From Flammeovirgaceae bacterium UBA5585 (lineage in GTDB: Bacteria > Bacteroidota > Bacteroidia > Cytophagales > Cyclobacteriaceae): 64,000 bases of DNA. The translations under genes and the position numbers were made by a program. Shown here in pieces: positions 26,886 to 35,237 of this stretch. Each line of letters starts with the position of its first letter. Position 1 is the stretch's first letter. The stretch spans positions 236,900 through 300,899 of the forward strand of contig DILT01000012.1 of assembly GCA_002425185.1 (NCBI GenBank). Reading direction: 5' to 3'. The notes below the pieces were generated by a model, which was not told the DNA's origin, did no database searches, and worked only from the letters and a program-made list of their open reading frames with translations.

Positions 26886-27890
26886 ATGAAAAGATTCAAA
26901 TACATTTTAGGTGCGTTTAGGTCAGGCCCCTCTCACAAGGCTGATGATCGTGGTTGTCAGCCTTGCCGCACCACCATCAAGCCATTCAAGATACTTGCTT
27001 TATTGATGTTCATCATTCTGAAAACCACACAAGCCCAACAGGATCCATTGTATTCGCAATATATTTTCAATCCGTTTATTATCAACCCGGCTTATGCCGG
27101 CTTTAGCAAAGACCTGACCGGATTGGCCGCTTATCGTGTGCAGTGGGCCGGCATGGATGGCAGCCCTGTAACCATGAATGCCTCGGGGCACATGGCCCTG
27201 GCCGATAACCGCATGGGGGTTGGGCTAACGATACTTCAGGATAAAATTGGTACGAATAAAACTACAGAATTTCTTATCTCGTATGGCTACCATATAAGCT
27301 TCCGTAACGACAGCCGCGTGTCATTTGGTTTACAAGCCGGTGCCATAAACTACCGAAACGATTTCAATGACCTGACCATCGACAAAAACGATCCGAAATT
27401 TCAAAGCAGCATCAGTGAGTTCAGTCCGAGTTTTGGGGCCGGTATTATTTATTCCTCCGATAAATTTTATTTGAGTGTTTCCGTTCCGAAAATGCTGGAC
27501 GGAAAAACAACAACGGATGACAACATTGATGTGGTGCTGTACAGCCAACAGTTTTATGGGATGGGTTCGTACCTGTTCACGCTTTCACACCGCCTTAAAC
27601 TCAAACCTTTTATAATGGCCCGATACACTGCTGGTGCACCGGTGAATACCGATTTTGGTGTTGCGCTGAATGCTGACGACAGTTATACGTTAGGCTTGTT
27701 TACCCGAAGCCTGCATACCTATGGCGCCATGATGAAAATTAATTTAGGTGATATGCTTCGGGTAGGATATATTTTTGAATTGCCTACGGATAAGTCGGTG
27801 GGGTTAAACTATACGGCTCATGAGATTACTGTTGGTATCCGAACCCGGTTGTTGCGCTTTCATGACCTGAGTACCATTTCGGATTTTTAA
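26886..27890 (+). CDS. PorP/SprF family type IX secretion system membrane protein (copy B)
   Basis: A 334-residue PorP/SprF barrel, clearly homologous to 2742-3806 along its whole length (QQDPLYSQYIFNPFIINPAY, FSKDLTGLAAYRVQWAG, SVGLNYTAHEITVGIRTRLL). The ATG begins 3 bases after the stop of the cargo gene, the typical pairing of a type B cargo with its own PorP/SprF partner. An N-terminal extension of about 33 residues precedes the hydrophobic core (IKPFKILALLMFIILKTTQA). Its GA and PSHKAD fall at the same residue positions as in copy A. The extension contains an inverted repeat (26936-26944 with 26957-26965). In copy A the PorP gene comes first; here it follows the cargo. Confidence 0.92.
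   Translation: MKRFKYILGAFRSGPSHKADDRGCQPCRTTIKPFKILALLMFIILKTTQAQQDPLYSQYIFNPFIINPAYAGFSKDLTGLAAYRVQWAGMDGSPVTMNASGHMALADNRMGVGLTILQDKIGTNKTTEFLISYGYHISFRNDSRVSFGLQAGAINYRNDFNDLTIDKNDPKFQSSISEFSPSFGAGIIYSSDKFYLSVSVPKMLDGKTTTDDNIDVVLYSQQFYGMGSYLFTLSHRLKLKPFIMARYTAGAPVNTDFGVALNADDSYTLGLFTRSLHTYGAMMKINLGDMLRVGYIFELPTDKSVGLNYTAHEITVGIRTRLLRFHDLSTISDF
26936..26965. repeat. Inverted repeat inside the 5' end of porP copy B
   Basis: CAAGGCTGA (26936-26944) pairs with TCAGCCTTG (26957-26965) around a 12-base loop. It corresponds to the longer-loop repeat 2791-2870 in copy A, so the hairpin has been kept while its loop changed length. Confidence 0.75.
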
Positions 27891-27921
27891 ACCTATCAGC
27901 ATACCAACAAAACACCAGGTA

Positions 27922-29319
27922 ATGAAATACTTCAAAATCGCACTATGTTTTATACTTTCAACAAATGCCGGTTATAGCCAATCAAAAGTTATAACTGTCA
28001 CACATTCAGAACTTTCAGGGATTGAATTACCTGCCGGATCCAAACAGGACAATAGAATTCTGGCTACTGCCTCTGCCAAAACGCTTTTGGATATGATAGC
28101 TGAGGAAAATCAACTTACCCTGGAAGAAGGTGTCGAAGTTTTTACATTGATTGGCACCGTTGGGTCGGGTACTGTGGAACAGGTAAAACTCGCGGCTCAA
28201 AAAGCAGGCTGGCAACTTACTTCGCTATCAGGACAACCTAAAAACTTGTTGCTTAGTAAGAACACCACTTCATTACTAATGTATCTCGAGTCAAACAAAA
28301 GAGACACGCAACTTTATCTTTCCCGGGTAAAATCTTCGCCCCCTAGCCTAACAACGGTTACCACCCAACAGGCATTGCCTCAAAACACGAACAGCGACAA
28401 ACCCGGTAACGCATTAACGTCAACTACCACACCAAAAGAAAATGCCGAACAAAAAGTTATTGCTGTTCCTTCACCAACGCCAGCTACCGGCTTTAAATTT
28501 ACCACCATTAATTTTGACGATGGCTGGGTAAGTAACGAACGCGAGAATTGGGTAGAAGTAACAAAGAACAACGTGAAAGTTCTTATTCATTATCCTAACC
28601 CTACCACAAGCCAATACATTTCCGATCCGGAAGAAGCAAAACGGGTTGCCTGGAATACGCTGGTGGCACCACGCTATAGTAACCTGCAAAATTATTTCGT
28701 AGCAAAGTGTGCACTTTCGTATATACAGGGATCGTTTATTTCGGGAACCCTTACCGACAACCATACCGGGCAACAGGTATACGTGGCACTTTTCAAGCGC
28801 GAGAGAAGTCCGTGGATGGAATTTATTGCACCAAACAGTACTGCTTTTGGACAAGCTACCGGCTTTGATATAACTACGCTTTCTGGCTATGTAGAGAATG
28901 AAGCATGGAACCCGCTACACAGGTTCGAGGGCTATAACAAATTTGCCGTTGCTCCTTCGGATTTAACCGGCACCTGGACAAACAACTTCAGTGGCTTTAC
29001 ACAATACGTAAATGCCTACACCGGGGCAGATGCCGGTATGAATACACATTCTTCCTCACAAACTTTTGAATTTCTTGCCAATGGTACCTACAACTGGTCG
29101 ATAAGCATGGCCAGTGGATTTGTTGGAAGCATAAAATTTTCAGGTGCCAAGTCATCCGGAAAATTTACCAACCCCAATAATTGGCAAATTCATTTTTCAG
29201 ATTTGGAAGGGAAACCAAAATTGTACAATGCGTATTTCTCCTGCATTAAAGGGGCACGTATTTTATGGCTGCAGGATACCAGCTATGGTGATTTCTCTGG
29301 TTATGGAAGAAAGGACTAA
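27922..29319 (+). CDS. Exported DDGW/lipocalin-like family protein (paralogue 3)
   Basis: A 465-residue protein with a signal peptide (ending NAGYSQ). The N-terminal domain is shared with 16150-18042 (LSGIELPAGSKQDNRILATA, then VKLAAQKAGWQLTSL). A Pro/Thr-rich linker follows (about 150-185). Then comes the DDGW domain (NFDDGWVSNERENWVEVTKN) and the lipocalin-like domain (KFAVAPSDLTGTWTN, YVNAYTGADAGM, YFSCIKGARILWL). The family's EAVRGGRIL is replaced by SCIKGARIL. It is the last gene of the copy B cassette, 31 bp after PorP. This placement supports a role with the secreted cargo, but the function is unknown. Confidence 0.72.
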   Translation: MKYFKIALCFILSTNAGYSQSKVITVTHSELSGIELPAGSKQDNRILATASAKTLLDMIAEENQLTLEEGVEVFTLIGTVGSGTVEQVKLAAQKAGWQLTSLSGQPKNLLLSKNTTSLLMYLESNKRDTQLYLSRVKSSPPSLTTVTTQQALPQNTNSDKPGNALTSTTTPKENAEQKVIAVPSPTPATGFKFTTINFDDGWVSNERENWVEVTKNNVKVLIHYPNPTTSQYISDPEEAKRVAWNTLVAPRYSNLQNYFVAKCALSYIQGSFISGTLTDNHTGQQVYVALFKRERSPWMEFIAPNSTAFGQATGFDITTLSGYVENEAWNPLHRFEGYNKFAVAPSDLTGTWTNNFSGFTQYVNAYTGADAGMNTHSSSQTFEFLANGTYNWSISMASGFVGSIKFSGAKSSGKFTNPNNWQIHFSDLEGKPKLYNAYFSCIKGARILWLQDTSYGDFSGYGRKD

Positions 29320-29366
29320 CTTCGTACAACAATCGGGTTTATCCCTTTAAAAACCAGGAGCATAGG

Positions 29367-29885
29367 CTAACCACCAAAAAACTTTTTAAGTACCTTTTGA
29401 AAAAGATTCATTTTCTTTCCTGCCCTGTTTCTTACACGCTCAAGATTCTTCACGTCTTCAAGGTCTTTGGCCCGATGAACAGAAAGTTTTAAACTGATCA
29501 GGTCTGTATAGCCAATCACTTTTAATTCAAGATTTTCATCAATAACCGTTGTCTCGCAGCGTGGATAGAGTTTATCAAACTGAAAATTTTCTCCAACATC
29601 GGCCAAAAACTCAATATAAAATTTTTCCAAAGGAAGCCGGATCAGCCCTCTGTTTCTGATGTAGTCAAGATTGCGAAATTCATCGGGTACCTCAAACCCG
29701 AATAGTTCAACGGATTGAAGAAGGCGGCTAAAATTTTCCGGTGTAGGATTGAACCAGATGTCCATATCTCCGGTTGACCTAGAGAACCCATGAATATTAA
29801 CTGCCGCTCCACCGATAATCATGTATTCAACACGATGCTCGTTCAGCAGGTTTAAAAAAGATAGGACATCACCTGTGAAAATCAT
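29367..29885 (-). CDS. DUF6036/MNT-type nucleotidyltransferase
   Basis: A 172-residue protein with a minimal nucleotidyltransferase core: Gly25-Gly26 in YMIIGGAAVNIHG, then RSTGDMDIWF giving the metal-binding pair Asp40 and Asp42. A later Lys/Asp patch (DLISLKLSVHRAKDLEDVKN) fits the family that reads LK.....R.KD..D. Such proteins include AbiEii-like and MNT toxins or antitoxins, and also unlinked enzymes. Its start overlaps the end of a 67-codon gene by 17 bases, so they form a two-gene unit resembling a toxin-antitoxin pair. Target and toxicity are not known. Confidence 0.78.
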   Translation of the reverse strand: MIFTGDVLSFLNLLNEHRVEYMIIGGAAVNIHGFSRSTGDMDIWFNPTPENFSRLLQSVELFGFEVPDEFRNLDYIRNRGLIRLPLEKFYIEFLADVGENFQFDKLYPRCETTVIDENLELKVIGYTDLISLKLSVHRAKDLEDVKNLERVRNRAGKKMNLFQKVLKKFFGG

Positions 29886-30072
29886 GAATGCGCTTCAACG
29901 TAAAAATCTTGTAGTATGGCTTTTCTTTTGGCGGCCGGTTGGGCGCCAGCACATTGGATAAATGAATCAACTCCAGCATATAATGAAAGCGTTCGGCAGG
30001 CGTCATGGCAGCACTTTGTTTTAGCTGCGCTTCCATTTTTTCTTCCAACCTGATTAGTTCAATCTGTTTCAT
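29869..30072 (-). CDS. Small protein upstream of the nucleotidyltransferase
   Basis: A 67-residue, highly charged, probably helical protein (KQIELIRLEEKMEAQLKQ, TPAERFHYMLELIHLSN). No DNA-binding motif is obvious. It overlaps the nucleotidyltransferase gene by 17 bases and appears to have its own promoter (TACCTTTG on the minus strand at 30089-30096, 17 bases from the ATG). Its position suggests a partner or antitoxin of the downstream protein; that is inference from layout only. Confidence 0.6.
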   Translation of the reverse strand: MKQIELIRLEEKMEAQLKQSAAMTPAERFHYMLELIHLSNVLAPNRPPKEKPYYKIFTLKRIHDFHR

Positions 30073-30088
30073 AGTTGAATGGTCTTAC

Positions 30089-30096
30089 CAAAGGTA
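30089..30096 (-). promoter_or_regulatory. Bacteroidota-type -7 element (TACCTTTG)
   Basis: An exact match to the TAnnTTTG consensus upstream of the 67-codon gene. The expected TTG -33 element is poor, so this is only a candidate. Confidence 0.4.
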
Positions 30097-30198
30097 CGGA
30101 TTATGGATAAACGTAAAACCTGTTGAGTCGCAAAAACCATTCCATCACAAAATGATGCAGAAGACTGAAAGACCAACAAATACCGGCTCATCATCCGG

Positions 30199-31242
30199 CT
30201 ATAGAGACTTCCTGCGGGCTTGTATGGCTTTGTTTATCTGCTTCACAAACCCAGGCCCCTCATACACAAAACCCGTGTACAGTTGAATCAAATCCGCACC
30301 TGCTTCCAATTTGTCCAGTGCATCCTGAACCGACATAATTCCACCCACACCGATGATGGGGAAAGCCGGCCCAAGTTGTTTACGCAAGTAACGGATAACT
30401 TCAGTGGAGTGACGGGTTAAAGGCTTACCACTAAGCCCACCTGAACCAATCTGCTGAACCGCATCAGCCGGTCCTGATAATCCATCGCGTGAAACAGTAG
30501 TATTGGTGGCAATAATGCCGTCCGTTTTCGTTTCCTTTAAAATTTCAATCACATCATCCAGTTGCTCAACCGTAAGGTCGGGTGCAATTTTTAATAGCAC
30601 CGGCTTGGGTTTTAATTTGGTATTGACTTGTGCCTTAACAAACGATAATAATTTTCGCAAGGGTTCTTTCTCTTGAAGCTCGCGTAAGCCTGGTGTATTC
30701 GGTGAACTTACATTCACCACAAAATAATCGACCACCGGGTAAAGTGCCTCTACACAGTAAGCGTAATCATCGAGCGCTTTTTCGTTAGGTGTGTTTTTGT
30801 TTTTGCCAATATTACCCCCAACAATCACATCCGACTTTCTTTTCTTTAATCGCTCAACCGCTGCCAGCACTCCCTCATTATTAAAGCCCATGCGGTTGAT
30901 CAATGCCTGATCTTTTGGCAAACGAAACAATCGCGGTTTTTCATTTCCGGGTTGAGGTTTGGGTGTGAGTGTTCCGATTTCGATAAATCCAAAACCAAAG
31001 CAGGCAAGTTCATCAATCAGTTTAGCATCTTTATCAAAACCGGCAGCGAGGCCCACGGGGTTTTTAAAGGTTAACCCAAACAATTCTTTCTGCAATCCCG
31101 GATGTTCGTAGTAAAACAAACCGGAAAGCAAGGATTTAAATCCGGGAACATTACCTTTTATTCGCAGCCACGAAAAAACCAAATGATGTACACGCTCAGC
31201 GTCCATCAAAAAAAGCAAAGGGCGGATGAGGGCTTTATACAT
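30199..31242 (-). CDS. pyrD: Dihydroorotate dehydrogenase (quinone), class 2
   Basis: A 347-residue flavoenzyme of pyrimidine synthesis that oxidises dihydroorotate to orotate with quinone as acceptor. Class 2 features are the N-terminal membrane-binding helices (about 1-40, with HHLVFSWLR), GLAAGFDKDA, INRMGFNNEG and catalytic Ser in VNVSSPNTPGLR. Class-typical ends are TNTTVSR, GGLSGKPLT, IGVGGI and LIQLYTGFVYEGP. ATG 31242 is preferred over a TTG two codons earlier. It is membrane-associated, on the inner face. No operon partner is evident. Confidence 0.96.
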   Translation of the reverse strand: MYKALIRPLLFLMDAERVHHLVFSWLRIKGNVPGFKSLLSGLFYYEHPGLQKELFGLTFKNPVGLAAGFDKDAKLIDELACFGFGFIEIGTLTPKPQPGNEKPRLFRLPKDQALINRMGFNNEGVLAAVERLKKRKSDVIVGGNIGKNKNTPNEKALDDYAYCVEALYPVVDYFVVNVSSPNTPGLRELQEKEPLRKLLSFVKAQVNTKLKPKPVLLKIAPDLTVEQLDDVIEILKETKTDGIIATNTTVSRDGLSGPADAVQQIGSGGLSGKPLTRHSTEVIRYLRKQLGPAFPIIGVGGIMSVQDALDKLEAGADLIQLYTGFVYEGPGFVKQINKAIQARRKSL

Positions 31243-31291
31243 AAACAAAAAACAACTGCTGCAACATTATGGAATAGGCCAGAAAATAAAA

Positions 31292-31316
31292 AACGCCAGG
31301 TGTATTACCTGGCGTT
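31292..31316 (-). terminator. Rho-independent terminator of the small barrel gene
   Basis: Perfect 10-bp stem AACGCCAGGT (31292-31301) with ACCTGGCGTT (31307-31316), followed on the minus strand by a T-rich run. It lies 43 bases past the stop of 31359-31859 and before pyrD. Confidence 0.85.
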
Positions 31317-31358
31317 CATAATTTCTATGCAATGGTAGATTGGAATAGATGATTCCGT

Positions 31359-31859
31359 TTATAGTTTTACGGTAATACCAAAGCTTCCTCCACCTGTTCC
31401 GCTACCGCCTCCAAACTCAAGGTTAACACCAAATTTATTGGAAAAGAAATAGCGGCCACCAATCTGACCATCCAAACCTAGGCCTGAAGCACGCGCACCG
31501 GTATATTCATTGTCTGACCAGATCAGGTACCCAATGGTAAGGCCGGCATACAAATTCCACTCGCTGGGCATATCCAGAAGTCTGTTGAAATGATAATTTC
31601 CATTGAACCCGATCACAAATAAGCTCTGGTTCCAATCTGCCCCCAAGGCGCGGTATTTATAATTTCTGTATGATACCCGAGGGCCAATCGTAATATCTTG
31701 ATGCACTCCAAAATCCACCCCGGCATAAACCGGCACTCCCCAGCCTGAAAAACCAAGGCCAGCATTAAATTGCTTTCCACCTTTGCCTGGAGGGGCCTGG
31801 GCGATGGACACTGCACAAGCAACTAGACTGAAAACAAAAAGTAAACTGATCTTTTTCAT
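31359..31859 (-). CDS. Small outer-membrane beta-barrel protein
   Basis: A 166-residue protein with a signal peptide (ending AVSIAQ) and an 8-strand-like barrel pattern: alternating aromatic and polar residues (KQFNAGLGFSGWGVPVYAGV, TIGPRVSYRNYKYRAL) and Gly-rich turns. The final strand (GSFGITVKL) is unusually Gly-rich before it (FGGGSGTGGG). It has its own terminator. This fold is shared by many OMP_b-brl proteins; function is not predictable. Confidence 0.72.
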   Translation of the reverse strand: MKKISLLFVFSLVACAVSIAQAPPGKGGKQFNAGLGFSGWGVPVYAGVDFGVHQDITIGPRVSYRNYKYRALGADWNQSLFVIGFNGNYHFNRLLDMPSEWNLYAGLTIGYLIWSDNEYTGARASGLGLDGQIGGRYFFSNKFGVNLEFGGGSGTGGGSFGITVKL

Positions 31860-31992
31860 AGTTGTATTTAGTTGATCTTATTTAAGTTCCAGAAATAAAT
31901 TGTCAGCAAGTATACAGGCATCCGATGGCTTTTGCAACCTTTCCCCGATTAACAGCCATCCTTGCCGTGGATAACTTATCCAACCGATAAAC

Positions 31993-32565
31993 TTACTTCT
32001 TTCGTTGTTTACCGGTCTTCACCTTTTTATTCTTATCAGGAAACTTACGGAAAGCACTTCGTACGGCATTGTCCAACAGGTTACCGCCCCGCGACCGGCT
32101 TATGTCCATCATACCCTCGGCCGACCATACCGCTGTTTTACGGGCGGTATCTTCAATTTCCAGAATGAGCATGCCTTGTGTAAACTCGCGCGACCAACCC
32201 TGGTCCTGATTACCACCTGCCGGATTGGTGATTACCAACTGACCGATCTGCCCCTGGCGCTGAACGTCCATTTTAATGGTGGTTTCAACTACATACGACA
32301 CGGTGAGCTGTGCCGTTGAGTCTTCTGTGAATTTATAACCCCTTACTTCCAGTTCACGGATGATGGAAGGCTTTATAGCTTCATAAAGCGCTTGTCTATC
32401 AATGGGCTGATCGGCATTGGCGATAACACTACCGCGCACAACAGTAAATGTTTCATATTTTAATAAATCAACCCCGCTGGCCGTGGAGGTGGTAAAGTCC
32501 TGGGCTAAAAGAAGTAAAGAAATTGAAACAAACGTGATCAGCAGTATGAATTTCCGTCCAATCAT
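31993..32565 (-). CDS. DUF4136-like exported protein
   Basis: A 190-residue exported protein with a signal peptide (ending LLLLAQ). The domain matches the DUF4136 pattern: DLLKYETFTVV, a region for pairing strands (IKPSIIRELEVRGYKF, then LTVSYVVETTI), a Gln-rich/NPAGG loop, TLILEIED-like LILEIEDTARKTAVWSAEGM, and a C-terminal DNAVRSAFRKFP helix. The usual lipobox is missing. ATG 32565 is chosen over the upstream GTG at 32613, since it starts the signal peptide. The C-terminus is very basic. Role unknown. Confidence 0.72.
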   Translation of the reverse strand: MIGRKFILLITFVSISLLLLAQDFTTSTASGVDLLKYETFTVVRGSVIANADQPIDRQALYEAIKPSIIRELEVRGYKFTEDSTAQLTVSYVVETTIKMDVQRQGQIGQLVITNPAGGNQDQGWSREFTQGMLILEIEDTARKTAVWSAEGMMDISRSRGGNLLDNAVRSAFRKFPDKNKKVKTGKQRKK

Positions 32566-32622
32566 ACGTTTAAGGTACAAAGAAAACGATGCGCATCCTA
32601 TGGCTCCGGTCACATTTAAAAT

Positions 32623-33519
32623 CTAACTCCTCGGGTGAAATTCTGTAATCACCTGTCGCAGATAATCTCTATCCAGATGCGTATAAATTTCCGTGGTGGT
32701 GATGGATTCATGGCCCAGCATCTCTTGAACGGCACGTAAATCAGCACCGCCTTCAATTAAATGGGTAGCAAAGGAATGACGAAACGTATGCGGGCTAATA
32801 GTTTTCTTTAACCCGATTTGTTCGGCCAACCCTTTAATCATGGTGAATACAGAAACCCGGGATATTTTTCTTCCAAAACGATTGAGAAAGACATACGCTT
32901 CAAATCCCTTTTTAACAGCTACATGAACCCTATCCTCCTCCAGGTAAATTTTTAAATGCTTCATGGCACTGCGACCGAGGGGCACCAACCGCTCTTTGTT
33001 TCCTTTGCCGATCACTCTGAGAAAACCAACATCAAAATAAATGTTGTTTATTTTAAGCTCAACCAGTTCAGAGACCCGTAAGCCCGAACTGTACAACACT
33101 TCCAGCATGGCGCGGCTGCGTGCGCCCTCCGGTTTTGACATATCAATGGCTTCCAGCAATTGCTCAATCTCAACAACATTCAGCGTATCGGGCAGCTTTC
33201 GTCCGATTTTGGGCCCTTCAATTAATTCCGTTGGGTCTTTTTCAATCAACTCCTCAAACATCAGGTATTTATAAAAGCCCTTAATACCCGATAAAATGCG
33301 TGCCTGACTGTAGGCACTCATGCCCAACTCATTAATATACTGTAAGAAGAACTGTACATGCTTTGGGGTAATCGTTAGCGGGGTAACTTTTAGCTTATTC
33401 AATTCAACATATTGCTTCAGCAATTCAACATCGTGCACATAGGCCGAAATAGAATTTTCGGATAACGACCGCTCAAGTTTCAAGTAATGCCCGAAGTGCT
33501 TAATGTGTAATTCCCACAT
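32623..33519 (-). CDS. xerD: Tyrosine recombinase XerD
   Basis: A 298-residue site-specific recombinase that with XerC resolves chromosome dimers at dif. All catalytic residues are present: Arg148 (SSGLRVSEL), Lys172 (GKGNKERLVP), His244 and Arg247 (HTFRHSF), His270 (LGHESI) and Tyr279 (YTHLD). The SAM-like N-terminal core-binding domain covers about residues 1-95. The length and closeness to the XerC/D pattern fit a chromosomal housekeeping recombinase rather than an integron or phage integrase. The gene is divergent from aroQ with a short gap. Confidence 0.94.
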   Translation of the reverse strand: MWELHIKHFGHYLKLERSLSENSISAYVHDVELLKQYVELNKLKVTPLTITPKHVQFFLQYINELGMSAYSQARILSGIKGFYKYLMFEELIEKDPTELIEGPKIGRKLPDTLNVVEIEQLLEAIDMSKPEGARSRAMLEVLYSSGLRVSELVELKINNIYFDVGFLRVIGKGNKERLVPLGRSAMKHLKIYLEEDRVHVAVKKGFEAYVFLNRFGRKISRVSVFTMIKGLAEQIGLKKTISPHTFRHSFATHLIEGGADLRAVQEMLGHESITTTEIYTHLDRDYLRQVITEFHPRS

Positions 33520-33597
33520 GCTTCAAAGTTGAAGATTCAGCATTCAATATCAAAACAGGCTATGGACTATTGCATAAAGACTCTCTATCTTTCCACT

Positions 33598-34023
33598 ATG
33601 AAAATCCAGATCATTAACGGCCCGAATTTGAACCTGCTAGGGGTTAGGGAAGAGGACATTTACGGAAGTCGTGATTTTGAAAACTATTTTGAGGAGTTGA
33701 AACGGAAATTTCCGGAGGTTCAACTCTATTATTACCAATCCAACATTGAGGGTGAATTGATCAATAAGCTTCATGAAGTTGGCTTTAGCTTTCATGCCAT
33801 TATCCTGAATGCCGGTGCCTACACCCATACTTCAGTAGCCCTGCACGATGCCCTGGCCGCTATAAAAACCCCGGTAACGGAAGTGCACATATCCAATATT
33901 TATGCGCGTGAAGAATTCCGGCATAAAAATTTAATCACGTCAAAATGCATTGGTTTAATTTCAGGCTTTGGGTTAAAAAGTTACGACCTGGCCATTCAAA
34001 ATATTCTAAATTCCAAAATCTAA
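33598..34023 (+). CDS. aroQ: 3-dehydroquinate dehydratase, type II
   Basis: A 141-residue enzyme of the shikimate pathway that dehydrates 3-dehydroquinate. Type II motifs are clear: INGPNLNLLGVRE, YGSRDFE, QSNIEGELINKLHE, NAGAYTHTSVALHDAL, EVHISNIYAREEFRH. ATG 33598 is chosen because the family starts just before INGPN; the upstream ATG at 33529 would add an odd tail. A TATCTTTC box ends 4 bases before this ATG (33586-33593), so the transcript may have almost no leader. Downstream follows a SerC-like gene. Confidence 0.95.
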   Translation: MKIQIINGPNLNLLGVREEDIYGSRDFENYFEELKRKFPEVQLYYYQSNIEGELINKLHEVGFSFHAIILNAGAYTHTSVALHDALAAIKTPVTEVHISNIYAREEFRHKNLITSKCIGLISGFGLKSYDLAIQNILNSKI

Positions 34024-34047
34024 ACTCTACCTCTTCATTTTGAAGTT

Positions 34048-35106
34048 ATGGTTTCCTTCTACCCCGGTCCATCGCGCGTTTATACTAAAGTACCCCTTTA
34101 CCTGAAGGATGCCTATGCCCAGGGAATTATGAGCATCAACCATCGCAGTGAGGAATTTGTAGCGATCTCCAAAAAAACAGTTACGCTTTTAAAGGATAAA
34201 TTAAATATACCAAAGTCTTATTCCATTTACTTTGTCTCTTCAGCTACCGAGTGCTGGGAAATTATCGCACAATCGGTAATCGAAAAAGAAGGTGTTCATA
34301 TTTACAATGGAGCGTTTGGCGAAAAGTGGTTTCAGTATACCAAAAAATTAAAACCAACTGTAAAATCCTTCATATTCGATCGGGAAGAAGAATTAATACC
34401 GGATAAATTGATGTTTAATACACCTGAGGTAATTTGCTTCACGCAGAATGAAACCGCTAATGGAACACAGGTAAAAAATGAGATTATTCAATCTGTTCGC
34501 AAAAATAATCCGAATAGTTTGCTTGCAGTAGATGCCACCTCCTCTATGGGGGGCGTTGCCCTCAACTTTGCTGCTGCCGACATCTGGTTTGCCTCTGTAC
34601 AAAAATGTTTCGGCTTGCCGGCAGGCTTAGGTTTACTGGTTTGCTCACCCAAAGCCCTTGAGCATGCCCGCTCAGTAAATGATCGTAAACATTATAACAG
34701 CTTGTTGTTTTTGGACGATATGATGAAAAGCTGGCAGACGTCATACACGCTCAATGTAGTGGAAATATATTTACTTTTGCGGGTTATGGAGTCCGTTAAA
34801 CCCATTGATAGCGTTCATAAAACGATCATTAACCGACATCAGAAATGGGAGGCTTTCTTTGACACAAAAAGTGAACAATTAAATTTTTTGATCAAAAACA
34901 AAGCAGTGCGTTCGCACACCGTGCTGACTATTGAAGCCAAACCTGCCGTAGTTGAAAAGGTAAAAACCAGGGCAAAGCAAGCCGGAATAATTTTAGGAGA
35001 AGGCTATGGCGAGTTGAAAAGTTCAACCTTCCGTATTGCTAATTTTCCAGCCATCCAGCGCAAAGAGATTGCCCTCCTTATGGATTTTCTTCACGATTTT
35101 ATTTAA
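34048..35106 (+). CDS. Class V aminotransferase, phosphoserine-aminotransferase-like
   Basis: A 352-residue PLP enzyme. SerC-like features are the start FYPGPSRVYTKVP, GIMSINHRSEEFV, VSSATECWE, VDATSSMGGV and the PLP lysine Lys186 in ASVQKCFGLPAGLG. The SSMGG stretch and lengths agree with serC or alanine-glyoxylate/serine-pyruvate relatives. Lineage-typical Bacteroidota SerC proteins are of this size, but serC and other class V enzymes cannot be separated by eye. It follows aroQ by 24 bases and may be cotranscribed. Confidence 0.82.
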   Translation: MVSFYPGPSRVYTKVPLYLKDAYAQGIMSINHRSEEFVAISKKTVTLLKDKLNIPKSYSIYFVSSATECWEIIAQSVIEKEGVHIYNGAFGEKWFQYTKKLKPTVKSFIFDREEELIPDKLMFNTPEVICFTQNETANGTQVKNEIIQSVRKNNPNSLLAVDATSSMGGVALNFAAADIWFASVQKCFGLPAGLGLLVCSPKALEHARSVNDRKHYNSLLFLDDMMKSWQTSYTLNVVEIYLLLRVMESVKPIDSVHKTIINRHQKWEAFFDTKSEQLNFLIKNKAVRSHTVLTIEAKPAVVEKVKTRAKQAGIILGEGYGELKSSTFRIANFPAIQRKEIALLMDFLHDFI

Positions 35107-35237
35107 GGTAAAAAGAGCCGTGCTGCGTTAACGAGCATCAACCTGTTCAGGTTTCAGCAAATAATTTATTTTCATTTTTGCCAAACCCCATTTCACTTCG
35201 TTCGTACAACGGCTCATAATCAATCCTTTCAATCCAC

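Noticed and set aside
29367..29885. AbiEii phage-defence toxin
   Set aside because: The protein is much shorter than typical AbiEii and the upstream 67-codon gene does not resemble the AbiEi antitoxin.
32623..33519. Mobile-element integrase
   Set aside because: Length and motifs are those of chromosomal XerD and its neighbours are housekeeping genes without attachment repeats.
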